From: Butyricicoccus pullicaecorum
Lineage (GTDB): Bacteria > Bacillota > Clostridia > Oscillospirales > Butyricicoccaceae
Reading direction: 5' to 3'
DNA length: 62,151 bases
Assembly: GCA_018366195.1 (NCBI GenBank)
Contig: JAGZIN010000014.1
Coordinates: forward strand, 1 to 62,151
Shown in pieces: positions 1 to 8,569 of this stretch. Within the stretch, counting starts at the first letter, position 1. Every line of letters begins with the position of its first letter. Below the pieces are notes generated by a model. It searched no databases. It saw only the letters and a list, made by a program, of their open reading frames with translations, and was not told the origin of the DNA. Made by a program: the position numbers and the translations under genes.

Positions 1-95
1 GTTGCCATAGATGCACGGTTCAGGGTGCCGTCCGGATTGACAGCCACCTTACCGGAAGTATCGGGAACCTGCTTTACGCAAACGATAGCTTTCAT
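1..95 (-). CDS. etfB: Electron transfer flavoprotein subunit beta (N-terminal part)
   Basis: Only the first ~31 codons are in the window. They read MKAIVCVKQVPDTSGKV, the characteristic start of EtfB (strand beta-1 and the KQVPDT motif). The ATG is at 95 with an AGGAGG site just upstream, 17 bp behind the bcd stop codon, so the gene is co-transcribed with bcd. In this family EtfAB carries electrons to and from butyryl-CoA dehydrogenase and supports ferredoxin-coupled bifurcation with NADH. The etfA gene would be expected to follow off the left edge. Confidence 0.9.
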   Translation of the reverse strand, partial: MKAIVCVKQVPDTSGKVAVNPDGTLNRASMA

Positions 96-112
96 AATTT
101 TCCTCCTGTTTC

Positions 113-1255
113 TTACTTGCCCAAAATATTGCCTGCAATGACAACGCGCTGAATTTCAGAAGTACCCTCATAGATTTCCGTAATCTTTGCGTCACGCATC
201 ATGCGCTCTACCGGATAATCCTTGGTATAGCCGTAGCCGCCGCACAGCTGTACTGCCTTGGTGGTGATATTCATAGCCGCCTCAGAGGTAAACAGCTTTG
301 CGGTTGCCGCGTCAAGTGTATACTTTTCGCCAGCGGTCTTTTTGGTCGCTGCCTGATAAGTCAGCAGACGTCCTGCCTCGATTGCAACGTGCATGTCCGC
401 AAAATTGAACTGTGTATTCTGGAACTTGGAAATCGGCTTGCCGAACTGGATACGGCTCTTGGTGAAGTTCACAGCCTCCTCCATAGCGCCCTCTGCAATG
501 CCCAGTGCCTGTGCAGCGATGCCGATACGACCGCCGTCCAGTGTCTGCATTGCGATATTGAAGCCCTTGCCTTCCTTGCCGAGCATATTTTCCTTCGGTA
601 CGATGCAGTCTGTAAATACGATTTCGGCAGTTGGGGAACCATGCAGACCCATCTTGGACTCATGCTTGCCCACAGAGAAGCCCGGGAAGGAGCTTTCTAC
701 GATAAATGCAGAAATGCCCTTGGTGCCCTTGGAGGGGTCGGTCATTGCAAATACAACAAAGACCTCAGCAACATATCCGTTGGTAATGAAGATTTTAGAG
801 CCGTTGAGAACATAATGGTCACCGTCCAGAACTGCCGTACAGGTGCCCTTGGAGGCGTCAGAGCCTGCGTCCGGCTCGGTCAATGCGAATGCACCTACCT
901 TGTGTCCTTCGGTGAGCATGCGCAGATACTTCTGCTTCTGCTCCTCGGTACCGTGTGCCATGATGGGACCGCAGCACAGACCGTTATGGGTCGCCAAGAT
1001 ATCGCCGGTAGATGCACACTGTTTGGACAGCTCCTCGATTGCCAGTGCACTGCACAGGTCATCTGCACCTGCACCGCCATATTCCTTGGGAACAATCATG
1101 CCCATAACGCCCATATCAAACAGCTTTTCAATGTTTTCACGGGGATAGGTGCAGGTCTCGTCGGTGTAAGCGGCGATTGGCTTGACTTCAGTTTCTGTAA
1201 AGTCCTTCATCATCTGGCGTACCAGATTCTGCTCACGGGTCAAGTGGAAATCCAT
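113..1255 (-). CDS. bcd: Butyryl-CoA dehydrogenase (short-chain acyl-CoA dehydrogenase)
   Basis: A 380-residue FAD-dependent acyl-CoA dehydrogenase that reduces crotonyl-CoA to butyryl-CoA in the cytoplasm. The usual acyl-CoA dehydrogenase order is visible: helical N-domain, middle beta-domain (FALTEPDAGSD; FITNGYVAEVFVVFA) and C-terminal helical domain. The catalytic glutamate is in YEGTSEIQ near residue 363. The ATG at 1255 is chosen because a GGAG site lies just upstream and the protein then starts MDFHLTREQ, as homologues do; an open frame continues to 1330 but has no comparable site. It is followed after 17 bp by etfB. The promoter at 1385-1413 drives the pair. The short-chain specificity is inferred from length, neighbours and the nearby CoA-transferase gene. 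Confidence 0.93.
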   Translation of the reverse strand: MDFHLTREQNLVRQMMKDFTETEVKPIAAYTDETCTYPRENIEKLFDMGVMGMIVPKEYGGAGADDLCSALAIEELSKQCASTGDILATHNGLCCGPIMAHGTEEQKQKYLRMLTEGHKVGAFALTEPDAGSDASKGTCTAVLDGDHYVLNGSKIFITNGYVAEVFVVFAMTDPSKGTKGISAFIVESSFPGFSVGKHESKMGLHGSPTAEIVFTDCIVPKENMLGKEGKGFNIAMQTLDGGRIGIAAQALGIAEGAMEEAVNFTKSRIQFGKPISKFQNTQFNFADMHVAIEAGRLLTYQAATKKTAGEKYTLDAATAKLFTSEAAMNITTKAVQLCGGYGYTKDYPVERMMRDAKITEIYEGTSEIQRVVIAGNILGK

Positions 1256-1331
1256 CTTCAAGTCTCCTTTTTTGATATTGCCCAGTTTTCCAAATTTTCC
1301 AGACAGGGGAAATTTGGTTCGTTTGCGCATT

Positions 1332-1366
1332 GTTACGATGTATATTTTGAATACATTTTTGGTAAC
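1332..1366 (-). promoter_or_regulatory. Imperfect inverted repeat in the bcd-etf leader
   Basis: GTTAC and GTAAC flank an inner ATGTAT/ATACAT pair. The element lies about 12-46 nt downstream of the predicted bcd transcription start, where a repressor could act as a roadblock. It does not match the Rex consensus. I cannot assign a regulator. Confidence 0.35.
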
Positions 1367-1384
1367 TTTCGTTTTTCCGAATCC

Positions 1385-1413
1385 AATATACCATATCTGT
1401 TTTACCCCGTCAA
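1385..1413 (-). promoter_or_regulatory. Sigma-A type promoter for bcd-etfB
   Basis: On the minus strand TTGACG (1413-1408) and TATATT (1390-1385) are separated by exactly 17 bp, giving a start near 1378. Confidence 0.75.
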
Positions 1414-1700
1414 CTGATTAAAGAGCTGAGATTGTGCATAAACACTCCATTTTTTCGCATATAGAGCGGATAAAATCCATCTATTTCGCAAAAAATGTGA
1501 ACTTTTGATTTTATTTTGGTTTATTTTTTACTTTTTTCTCATTTTTTTGTTACATTTATATCAACTTAATCATTCTTTTCATCCAATCACACAATATATT
1601 CCATTCTTTTCAGGCAGCTTTCTATATCTTGTATCTGTCCTCCCAATGCTCGTCCCTCGGCTGTGCACTGCATGTCTGCCCAATCTGACGGAAATTTTAC

Positions 1701-1730
1701 TTGCACAGAATGGTATCTGCGCCTTATACT
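1701..1730 (+). promoter_or_regulatory. Promoter for the DUF4317 gene
   Basis: TTGCAC (1701-1706) and TATACT (1725-1730) with an 18-bp spacer, 35 bp before the chosen ATG. Confidence 0.6.
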
Positions 1731-1765
1731 AAAAGAATAGGCTATCCATGAAGAAAGGAATTTTT

Positions 1766-2998
1766 ATGAATATCACCAAACGCGATGTGCTGGAGCTGCG
1801 CCGCCGTCTGACGAAAAAGGATTGCTCCTTTTCCCGCATGGCAGGCTGCTATGTAGGCGGGAGCAAAAATATCATTACAAAATTCGCTCAGCCCTTCCTC
1901 GATTTGGAGGATGATGTCTTTTATAAATATCTGGAAATTGCCAAAAAGGTTTTTTCTGGCACACCAGGCGGCAATCTGCTCGAATTGCGCTTTGATTCGA
2001 ACGAGGACGCTGTTGTCTGTCAGCAGCTTTTAGATGCTGTTCGTGGGAGTGCGCTCAAAAATGACAGCCTGCTCGACCGTCTGTATGAGCAGATTATTGC
2101 GCAGTATGACAGCACTGGCAACTATCTGATTTTGCTGTTTCATGACATTTATGATGTGCCCGCTCGTGCACAGGACGGTGCAGCGCTGGGGGAATCTGAG
2201 GAGGTTTACACCTACCTTTTGGGCGCCATCTGTCCGGTGGAATTGTCCAAGCCTGGCATCGGGTATGACGAAAACGAAAACTGCTTTGGTCCCCGTGTGC
2301 GTGATTGGGTCGTATCTCTGCCCGAGCTTGGCTTTGTCTATCCGGCGTTCATCGGCGGCGGAAGTGATGTAAGCGCTGTACTTTATTATGTCAAAACGGG
2401 AAAGACATCTCATGCCGAAGTCATGCAGCAGGTTCTGGGCTGCGTCCCTCAGCGTACCGCCGGCGAGGAAAAATCCTGCTTTCAGTCGATTGTGAACGAA
2501 GCATTTGGAAGTGAACAGGAGGAAGCTGAAAACGCTATGCTCTCCATTCAAAAGAATCTCAATGAGTTGATTGCAGTGCGTGATGCAGATGACCTGCCGC
2601 CTGTTGCGATGACCACCGAAGCGGTGCAGGATATCCTATCTGACACGCCCATTCCGGCACCCGTCAAGGAGCAAATCACAAAGTCCTATGCGGCGGCTTT
2701 CGAGGGCGCACTTCCCCCTGCCCAAAATCTGCTCGACCGCAAACTGGTTTCTGCTGGCATGCAGCGCGAGCAAACCCTCACTTTGACCCGCAAAATCGAA
2801 TCGCTCGAGCAGCAGCTCGCACAAAAATCTGATGACACGCTTCCATGGGACGAAACGCCTCCGGCAATCGTCCTTCAGGTATCCGAGGACAAGGCAAAGC
2901 AAATCCAATCTCAAATCATCGATGGGCAAAAATGTCTGGTCATTCCTCTTGCCGACGGTGACGGTGCACGCATCAACGGCGCACCAGCAGCACTGTAA
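1766..2998 (+). CDS. DUF4317 family protein
   Basis: A 410-residue cytoplasmic protein of the DUF4317 family, common in Clostridia and without an assigned biochemical role. It begins MNITKRDVLELRRRL, the typical family start, and contains the conserved stretch PELGFVYPAFIGGGSDV near the middle. An upstream ATG at 1748 exists. The ATG at 1766 is preferred because GAAAGGA lies at proper spacing before it. The C-terminal ~90 residues are helical and Glu/Gln-rich (IESLEQQLAQ), likely a short coiled coil. It is monocistronic: its own promoter lies upstream and the but promoter begins about 70 bp after its stop. I can name the family but not a function. Confidence 0.8.
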   Translation: MNITKRDVLELRRRLTKKDCSFSRMAGCYVGGSKNIITKFAQPFLDLEDDVFYKYLEIAKKVFSGTPGGNLLELRFDSNEDAVVCQQLLDAVRGSALKNDSLLDRLYEQIIAQYDSTGNYLILLFHDIYDVPARAQDGAALGESEEVYTYLLGAICPVELSKPGIGYDENENCFGPRVRDWVVSLPELGFVYPAFIGGGSDVSAVLYYVKTGKTSHAEVMQQVLGCVPQRTAGEEKSCFQSIVNEAFGSEQEEAENAMLSIQKNLNELIAVRDADDLPPVAMTTEAVQDILSDTPIPAPVKEQITKSYAAAFEGALPPAQNLLDRKLVSAGMQREQTLTLTRKIESLEQQLAQKSDDTLPWDETPPAIVLQVSEDKAKQIQSQIIDGQKCLVIPLADGDGARINGAPAAL

Positions 2999-3066
2999 AC
3001 TTTTTGATGATTTTAGGTATCTTTTATTTATTTTGTATGAAATTTTAGGAATCCTCTTTGCATTGC

Positions 3067-3095
3067 TTGACCTTTCTTCCAAAAAAACGTATAAT
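3067..3095 (+). promoter_or_regulatory. Promoter for the but gene
   Basis: TTGACC (3067-3072), 17-bp spacer, TATAAT (3090-3095), a near-consensus sigma-A promoter. A perfect AAAGGAGG lies at 3145-3152, ahead of the ATG at 3162. This suggests strong constitutive expression. Confidence 0.8.
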
Positions 3096-3161
3096 ATATT
3101 TATACCAACTTAGTCATATTTCCAGGAGACAATGTTACCTGATTAAAGGAGGATTTTTCCC

Positions 3162-4502
3162 ATGGTTTTTGAACAGGAATATCAACAGAAATGTACTACT
3201 GCTGATGAGGCAGTCAAAGTTGTAAAGTCCGGCGATTGGGTCGATTTTGGCTGGTGTACCGGCACACCAGTAGCCCTTGACCATGCGCTGGCAAAGCGTG
3301 TTCCCGAGCTGTCCGATGTCAATTTCCGCGGCGGTATCCTGCTGCGCCCGCTCGAAACCTTTCAGGCTCCCGAAGCCAACGAACGCCTGACATGGAACTC
3401 ATGGCATATGTCCGGCATCGAGCGCAAGATGATTGCAAACGGCAATACCTTCTATAATGCACTGCGCTACTCTGAGCTTCCGCGCTATATCCGCGAGCAC
3501 TGTGACCCCATTGATGTTGCAATGTTTCAGGTATCTCCCATGGACGCACACGGCTATTTCAGCTTTGGTCCGAACGCTTCCCACATGATGGCTGTCTGTG
3601 ACCGTGCAAAGGTCATCATCGTTGAGGTCAATCCCAATATGCCGCGCTGTCTGGGCGGCTTCGAGGAAAGTATCCACATTTCCCGCGTAGACATGATTGT
3701 GGAACATGAATCTCCCATCGGTATTCTCGGCGGCGGCGGTGCTGCAAGCGAGATTGACGAAGCGGTTGCAAAGCTCATCGTAGAGGAAATTCCGAATGGT
3801 GCCTGCCTGCAGCTCGGCATCGGCGGTATGCCCAACGCAGTCGGCTCTATGATTGCACAGTCTGACCTCAAGGACCTTGGCGTACATACCGAAATGTATG
3901 TAGACGCCTTTGTTGATATCAGCATGGCAGGCAAAATCACAGGTGCACACAAGTCCATCGACCGCGGCCGTCAGACCTTTGCGTTCGGTGCCGGTACACA
4001 AAAGCTCTACGATTTCATCAACGACAACCCGTCCTGTATGAGCGCACCGGTTGCCTACACCAATGATGCCCGCACCATTGCACAGCTTGACAACTTTATT
4101 TCCATTAACAACGCAGTCAATGTTGACCTATTCGGTCAGGTCAATGCAGAATCTGCCGGTGTCAAGCACATCAGCGGCGCAGGCGGACAGCTTGACTTTG
4201 TACTGGGTGCATATCTGTCCAAGGGCGGCAAGAGCTTTATCTGCTGTTCCTCCTCCTTTACGGATAAAAACGGCAACCTGCAATCCCGTATTCTGCCGAC
4301 ACTGGATACGGGTTCGATTGTCACCGACGCACGTCCAAACGTACATTATATCGTTACCGAATATGGTAAGGTTTGCCTGAAGGGTATGTCTGCATGGCAG
4401 CGTGCCGAGGCGCTCATCTCTGTTGCACACCCACAGTTCCATGACGAACTGGTCGCACAGGCAGAAAAGATGCGCATTTGGAAGCGCTCCAACAAGCGCT
4501 GA
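3162..4502 (+). CDS. but: Butyryl-CoA:acetate CoA-transferase
   Basis: A 446-residue member of the acetyl-CoA hydrolase/transferase family (family I CoA-transferases). It moves CoA from butyryl-CoA to acetate, releasing butyrate and regenerating acetyl-CoA, the terminal step of butyrate formation in many gut Clostridia. Visible are the N-terminal domain (SGDWVDFGWCTGTP), the glycine-rich loop GIGGMPNAVG, and HTEMYVD, whose Glu (about residue 244) is the expected covalent CoA-thioester carrier. The length fits But-type enzymes. A propionate or 4-hydroxybutyrate transferase cannot be excluded from sequence alone, but the nearby bcd-etf genes favour butyrate. It has its own strong promoter and a terminator at 4517. 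Confidence 0.87.
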   Translation: MVFEQEYQQKCTTADEAVKVVKSGDWVDFGWCTGTPVALDHALAKRVPELSDVNFRGGILLRPLETFQAPEANERLTWNSWHMSGIERKMIANGNTFYNALRYSELPRYIREHCDPIDVAMFQVSPMDAHGYFSFGPNASHMMAVCDRAKVIIVEVNPNMPRCLGGFEESIHISRVDMIVEHESPIGILGGGGAASEIDEAVAKLIVEEIPNGACLQLGIGGMPNAVGSMIAQSDLKDLGVHTEMYVDAFVDISMAGKITGAHKSIDRGRQTFAFGAGTQKLYDFINDNPSCMSAPVAYTNDARTIAQLDNFISINNAVNVDLFGQVNAESAGVKHISGAGGQLDFVLGAYLSKGGKSFICCSSSFTDKNGNLQSRILPTLDTGSIVTDARPNVHYIVTEYGKVCLKGMSAWQRAEALISVAHPQFHDELVAQAEKMRIWKRSNKR

Positions 4503-4516
4503 TTGACCATGATAAC

Positions 4517-4547
4517 GCCCCTGCCAAAAATGGGCAGGGGCATTTTA
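4517..4547 (+). terminator. Terminator after but
   Basis: GCCCCTGCC (4517-4525) pairs perfectly with GGCAGGGGC (4533-4541) around a 7-nt loop, followed by a short T-rich tail. The weak tail suggests partial read-through into the next gene, which starts only 24 bp later. Confidence 0.65.
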
Positions 4548-4570
4548 TGCCAAAGGAGGGCTTTTCCATC

Positions 4571-5131
4571 ATGACCATACAAGAGCTTGAAATCGAACAG
4601 CAGGCACAGCAAGCCATGGAAAGCCTGCTTGCGCAGGCAAAATGTAAATCCGGCGACCTTGTGGTCGTGGGCTGCTCCTCGAGTGAAATCCTCGGCTCAA
4701 AAATCGGAACTGCTTCGAGCATGGAGACTGCACAGGCGGTACTGCGCGGAATCCTTCCGGTGCTCAAGGCGCACGGTCTGCAGCTTGCCGCCCAGTGCTG
4801 TGAACACCTCAACCGCGCACTGATTGTGGAGCAGCACACCGCCGAACAGTTTGGCTATGAGCCAGTCAATGTCATTCCCGCTCCCAAGGCGGGCGGCTCA
4901 TTTGCAACAGCAGCATGGCAAGCCTTTGAACAGCCGACTGCTGTGGAGTTTGTTCGGGCAAAGGCAGGACTGGATATCGGCGGCACTCTCATCGGAATGC
5001 ACCTTGGACAGGTCGCAGTTCCGGTTCGTCTGTCCTGTAAACAGATTGGTGAGGCAATCGTACTCGCCGCACGGGTACGTCCCAAATTTGTAGGCGGCGC
5101 ACGCGCCGTTTATGACCCAGATTTACAATAA
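4571..5131 (+). CDS. ywlG: UPF0340/TIGR01440 family protein (YwlG-like)
   Basis: A 186-residue protein of the UPF0340 (DUF436, YwlG) family, conserved in Firmicutes, function unknown. Family landmarks: VVVGCSSSEILGSKIGTASS near the N-terminus, QCCEHLNRALIVE in the middle, and GLDIGGTLIGMHL with VPVR near the end. The ATG at 4571 follows AAAGGAGG; a frame open further upstream would run through the but terminator and is rejected. The HAD gene starts 13 bp after the stop, so the two probably share an mRNA. Confidence 0.85.
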   Translation: MTIQELEIEQQAQQAMESLLAQAKCKSGDLVVVGCSSSEILGSKIGTASSMETAQAVLRGILPVLKAHGLQLAAQCCEHLNRALIVEQHTAEQFGYEPVNVIPAPKAGGSFATAAWQAFEQPTAVEFVRAKAGLDIGGTLIGMHLGQVAVPVRLSCKQIGEAIVLAARVRPKFVGGARAVYDPDLQ

Positions 5132-5144
5132 AAGGAAGAAATCT

Positions 5145-5852
5145 ATGCAGCTCAAAGCAATCTTGTTCGACTTAGACGACACACTGTACAGCAGTTTTCA
5201 GCAGGGCGCACAGGAAGGGTTTGCCCGCTGCGGGCAGTATGCGCAGGAACATCTTGGTGTGTCCGACTTCTCTGTGCGTATGCAGCAGGCACGTCTTGCC
5301 ATTGCCGCCCGTCTGTCCGGCGAACCCGAAATCCACGACCGCGCACTCTGGGCGCAATATGCGTTGGAATCGCTCGGAATCAATCCCATTCCACACATCG
5401 AAGCCCTCGACCGCATCTATTGGCAAGGCGTGCTTGCCCACACCCATCTGCGTCAAGGGGTCTTGGAATTGTTTTCTGATTTACATGCGCACAATATTCG
5501 CATTGGCGTGTGCACCAATATGCTGGTGGGCGTACAGACCCGCAAGCTGCTGCATCTTGGCATTGCAGACCAAATCGACTTTCTCGTAACGAGTGAGGAA
5601 GCGGGCAAGGACAAGCCCCACCCAGCCATGTTTGCGCTGGCGCTGCAAAAAGCAGAGTGCCAGCCCGCACAGGCGCTGATGGTTGGAGATAGCTTTGAAC
5701 ATGACATTCGCGGCGCTCATTCTGCCGGAATCTTTGGTCTTTGGCTGCATGTACATCAAAACGTTGCGCCAATCACAGCAGACTTTGACTTTTTAGAATC
5801 CCCCGATTTTCAGCACGCTGCCGACCAGATTCGCGCACGTTTTCTGAAATAA
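5145..5852 (+). CDS. HAD-superfamily hydrolase (subfamily IA)
   Basis: A 235-residue cytoplasmic phosphohydrolase. All four HAD motifs are visible: motif I DLDDTL (nucleophile Asp9, Asp11), motif II VCTN, motif III lysine in GKDKPHP, and motif IV VGDSFEHDI. A helical cap sits between motifs I and II, as in YjjG and phosphoglycolate-phosphatase-like enzymes. The substrate cannot be read from sequence; small phosphate esters or nucleotides are usual. The start at 5145 is preceded by AGGAAG. The gene is sandwiched between the ywlG-like and TSCPD genes. Confidence 0.85.
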   Translation: MQLKAILFDLDDTLYSSFQQGAQEGFARCGQYAQEHLGVSDFSVRMQQARLAIAARLSGEPEIHDRALWAQYALESLGINPIPHIEALDRIYWQGVLAHTHLRQGVLELFSDLHAHNIRIGVCTNMLVGVQTRKLLHLGIADQIDFLVTSEEAGKDKPHPAMFALALQKAECQPAQALMVGDSFEHDIRGAHSAGIFGLWLHVHQNVAPITADFDFLESPDFQHAADQIRARFLK

Positions 5853-5879
5853 ATCCACTCAAAAAAGGAGACTTTCCCC

Positions 5880-6140
5880 ATGCAGCACTATATGTGTAAG
5901 CCCAAGGGCGTGTGTGCACGCCTGATCGAATTTGACTTGGACGGTGACGTTGTACACAACGTATCCTTTACCGGCGGCTGTGACGGCAATCTGAAAGCCA
6001 TCAGTGCCGTAATCGACGGTATGACCGTATCCCAAATCGAAAATGTATTCACCGGCATCGACTGCGGCGGCAAGGGCACGTCCTGCTCTGACCAGCTTGC
6101 AAAATGCCTGCACGAAGTTCTGGACACCGTGAATGCGTAA
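5880..6140 (+). CDS. TSCPD domain protein (TIGR03905 family)
   Basis: An 86-residue stand-alone TSCPD domain. It keeps the cysteine pattern of the family: GGCDGN, then DCGGKGTSCSD, in which TSCSD replaces the eponymous TSCPD. The same domain occurs at the C-terminus of some ribonucleotide reductases, where it is thought to bind metal. The free-standing form has no known function. An AGGAG site precedes the ATG at 5880. It is the last gene before a strong terminator at 6175. Confidence 0.85.
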   Translation: MQHYMCKPKGVCARLIEFDLDGDVVHNVSFTGGCDGNLKAISAVIDGMTVSQIENVFTGIDCGGKGTSCSDQLAKCLHEVLDTVNA

Positions 6141-6174
6141 AAAAGGAGGCTGGCGAACAAAATCGACAGCCTCA

Positions 6175-6206
6175 AAGCAGCCTTTTGTGGCTGCTTTTTT
6201 CTTTTA
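6175..6206 (+). terminator. Rho-independent terminator
   Basis: AAGCAGCC (6175-6182), loop TTTTGT, GGCTGCTT (6189-6196), then a run of T residues. It closes the but/ywlG/HAD/TSCPD transcript. Confidence 0.85.
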
Positions 6207-6312
6207 CAGAGGAATCCTCTCCTCACATTGAATGGTTCCAGTCCTGCCTGCGGGGTCTCTGCTTCGCCCTCTTTCTCTTGTCACATGGTCAGGATATCCG
6301 CCTTTGCTTCTT

Positions 6313-6498
6313 TCACTTCTTCCGGCGCTCAATCATATTGTGAAATCCGAGCACAAACGCCAGAACAGAAACCGCGAGCGGGAATAACAGCTCCTGAATC
6401 GTGCCGCCGCTTGATAAGGTCTGAAAAAATATGGAAGCGGCAAACACACCTGTCATGATTTGTACCACTTGAAAAAATGCCTGTGGGTCTCGCTTCAT
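6313..6498 (-). CDS. Small membrane protein (61 aa)
   Basis: Starts MKRDPQAFF and has two predicted membrane helices (about residues 10-27 and 34-54) ending NMIERRKK. Its ATG overlaps the TGA of the upstream small gene (ATGA), with GGAGGGAAAGG just ahead, so the pair is translationally coupled. No family recognised. Other frames overlap here, but this one has the ribosome site and the hydrophobic pattern. Confidence 0.55.
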   Translation of the reverse strand: MKRDPQAFFQVVQIMTGVFAASIFFQTLSSGGTIQELLFPLAVSVLAFVLGFHNMIERRKK

Positions 6499-6728
6499 AG
6501 CCCTTTCCCTCCCTCTGATTCGCTTGCTTGCCTGATTCGGTGCTTCCAAAAGTGCTTTCTCGTGCACCAAACCCCAAGCCCCATGACAACAATCGTGAGT
6601 GCCAGTGCAGCCCATCGATCGATATGCCCTGCCCGAAAGACAAGACGGATACCATAAATAACGGCTGCATCTGCCATCAGAATGACAAACTGAATCCACT
6701 CACTCTGTTTTTTGGTGAACTGTTTCAT
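6495..6728 (-). CDS. Small membrane protein (77 aa)
   Basis: Begins MKQFTKKQSEWIQF with GGAGG upstream of the ATG at 6728. Two hydrophobic segments (about residues 12-30 and 39-56) are followed by a basic tail (WCTRKHFWKHRIRQ). It overlaps the next small membrane gene by four bases. The two may form a pair of interacting two-helix proteins. No family recognised. Confidence 0.55.
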   Translation of the reverse strand: MKQFTKKQSEWIQFVILMADAAVIYGIRLVFRAGHIDRWAALALTIVVMGLGVWCTRKHFWKHRIRQASESEGGKGL

Positions 6729-6870
6729 GATGACACCTCCAAACTGTTGCTCCAATCGGTCTTTCATCGGTTGTGAATTGGAAATATATATCATTATACT
6801 GCCATATTTCGCAGCAAAGCAATCTCCAAAACCAACAAATTTTTCTCTTTATCCGATACAATTCGACCAA

Positions 6871-8229
6871 TTACCCATGCCAGCGCAAGCCCTTGGGATA
6901 ATGGTTTTTGAGCACACCATCGCTGACCTTGCCCCAGCCGACCGAAAAACCATCTGTGAGCACTAGCGTCCAGCCATTTTCCCCATCACAGGGAATGGTC
7001 TGTCCGCAAAGATAGGGAATCGTTTGCTCTGCTGTCAGACTGCATACACGCTGTACAGAATCGGCATGCAGCGCGAGTGCCAGTGCGTGAGACGGCTCAA
7101 AGCGTCCTTTTTTGACGGTACCAAGCTGTAAGCCCTGCCGCAGGACACGCAGACCGCTGACATCGGGCATCACCTCTGAAAGTGCCCACAAGGTATCACC
7201 GCCGCGTATCAGATGTGGAAAGTGCCTTGTCAGTGTCTCCCGCTCGAATGTGTGATATGCTTGTGGAATCTCATTTTCCCGCAGGCACTTTGCAAGGGGC
7301 GGCTCGGCTGCTGATGTCGTTTCATCACACAGTTTGTGGAAAACCGCTGCAAAATGTCCCTCACCGGACAACTGATGCGGAAACAAACGGCACGTCTTTG
7401 CAAGTTCCGGACTTCCATTCTCAATCCATTCTGGGTGTCCCTGTGAGAAATAGCGCTGTTCAGGCACCTCAACAAGCGAAAAATCCGAATGGCGCTCCAA
7501 AAAGCGCTGTACACTGCCCTCGTTCTCCTCTGGTGCAAAGGTACAGGTGGAATATACAAGTTTTCCATCTGGCTTGAGCATGCTCATAGCAGTATCCAAA
7601 ATTTCTGCCTGCCGCTCTGCACATTTTCGCGGCGCATCGGGTGTCCATTCGGTGACCGCGATTTCCTCCTTGCGGAACATACCTTCTCCTGAGCACGGCG
7701 CATCGACAACAATGCAGTCAAAATACGCCGGAAAGCGCTCTGCCAGCCGCGCCGGTGTCTCATTGGTCACAATGCAGTTTGGAATGCCTGCACGCTCCAC
7801 ACTCTGCGCCAAAATTTTGGCACGTCCCGCATGGATTTCATTGGCAATCAAAACCCCTTGTCCTTTGAGATATCCCGCCAGATGCGTGGTCTTGCCGCCC
7901 GGCGCTGCACACAAATCCAGCACACGCATATTCGGTTCCGGTGCTGCCAGCGCCCCCACCGCCATGGCAGAAGGCTCCTGAATGTAATACAGACCAGCTT
8001 CATAATAAGGGTGCCTGCCTGGCTTGGTATCTGGGTCATAGTAAAACCCCCCTGCTGCCCATGGAACCGGACGCAGTCCAAATTGTGCTTCCAGTAACTC
8101 CTGTGCATTTTTTAAGGGGTTTATGCGCAGTCCATAGGCGCGTGTTCCCTCCATCGCCTGCCGAAAATCATCATATTCCTGTCCCAAGAGCATCTGCATG
8201 CGCTCCATAAATTCCTTTGGCAGCTCCAT
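6871..8229 (-). CDS. rsmF: 16S rRNA m5C methyltransferase, RsmF/NOL1-NOP2-Sun type
   Basis: A 452-residue SAM-dependent RNA cytosine-C5 methyltransferase. The SAM loop LDLCAAPGGKTTHLA is at about 104-118. Motif IV is DAPCSGEG (Cys179) and motif VI is STCTFAPEENE (Cys229), giving the two-cysteine arrangement of this fold. The N-terminal RINPLK segment and the ~170-residue C-terminal extension match RsmF-like proteins of Firmicutes. The exact rRNA position modified cannot be read. An AGGAGG site lies before the ATG at 8229. It is divergent from the PTS genes. Confidence 0.9.
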   Translation of the reverse strand: MELPKEFMERMQMLLGQEYDDFRQAMEGTRAYGLRINPLKNAQELLEAQFGLRPVPWAAGGFYYDPDTKPGRHPYYEAGLYYIQEPSAMAVGALAAPEPNMRVLDLCAAPGGKTTHLAGYLKGQGVLIANEIHAGRAKILAQSVERAGIPNCIVTNETPARLAERFPAYFDCIVVDAPCSGEGMFRKEEIAVTEWTPDAPRKCAERQAEILDTAMSMLKPDGKLVYSTCTFAPEENEGSVQRFLERHSDFSLVEVPEQRYFSQGHPEWIENGSPELAKTCRLFPHQLSGEGHFAAVFHKLCDETTSAAEPPLAKCLRENEIPQAYHTFERETLTRHFPHLIRGGDTLWALSEVMPDVSGLRVLRQGLQLGTVKKGRFEPSHALALALHADSVQRVCSLTAEQTIPYLCGQTIPCDGENGWTLVLTDGFSVGWGKVSDGVLKNHYPKGLRWHG

Positions 8230-8385
8230 CGTTCTTCCTCCTGTTTGCTCTATCGAAAAGGTACCCGCCTATGATGCTCCTGTATCCGACAGCACCCATT
8301 TGGCAAGCCCCGTCCCATCACTTTTATTTCCGTAACATTTTACCATATTTTGAACCCTGTAAACAAGCACTTTGTCAAAGTATGC

Positions 8386-8414
8386 TTGACTTTGCAGATG
8401 GGCTCTGATACAAT
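8386..8414 (+). promoter_or_regulatory. Promoter for the PTS IIA gene
   Basis: TTGACT (8386-8391), 17-bp spacer, TACAAT (8409-8414). It leaves a leader of about 150 nt before the ATG at 8570. Confidence 0.7.
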
Positions 8415-8448
8415 GATTTCAGTAAAATTCGTATGGATTTTCAGCGCA

Positions 8449-8526
8449 GGATTGTGATGGCTCTTACAGCCAAAACAAGGTCTTTTCTGCCGCTTCTGGA
8501 GAAAGCCTCGCTTTTTCACTTTTTCC
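8449..8526 (+). promoter_or_regulatory. Candidate RAT antiterminator element plus terminator
   Basis: The leader contains GGATTGTGATGGC and then AGCCAAAACAAGG. TTGT/ACAA and TGGCT/AGCCA form a stem with a symmetric GA/AA internal loop, the layout of ribonucleic antiterminator (RAT) sites bound by BglG/LicT/GlcT proteins. It is followed by a second hairpin (AGG..TTTCT with AGAAA.CCT, 8478-8508) and T-runs, which would terminate transcription. The terminal GG..CC pair of classic RATs is not kept, so the assignment is tentative. The 340-bp gap 8230-8569 otherwise holds only the promoter and leader. Confidence 0.45.
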
Positions 8527-8569
8527 TTATCCTGCTCCATTTATCCGCTTAGAAAGGTTGTCATTATCC

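Larger units (their letters stand above)
1256..1765. other. Divergent intergenic region bcd / DUF4317 gene
   Basis: About 510 bp without a convincing gene. It holds the bcd promoter and its downstream inverted repeat on the minus strand and the DUF4317 promoter on the plus strand. The middle (about 1440-1690) is T-rich on the plus strand and shows no further signal I recognise. Confidence 0.6.

Noticed and set aside
389..1417. Long open frame on the plus strand opposite bcd (about 340 codons)
   Set aside because: It is antisense to a clear acyl-CoA dehydrogenase, has no ribosome site, and its Cys/Leu-rich product matches nothing; codon bias of the real gene explains it.
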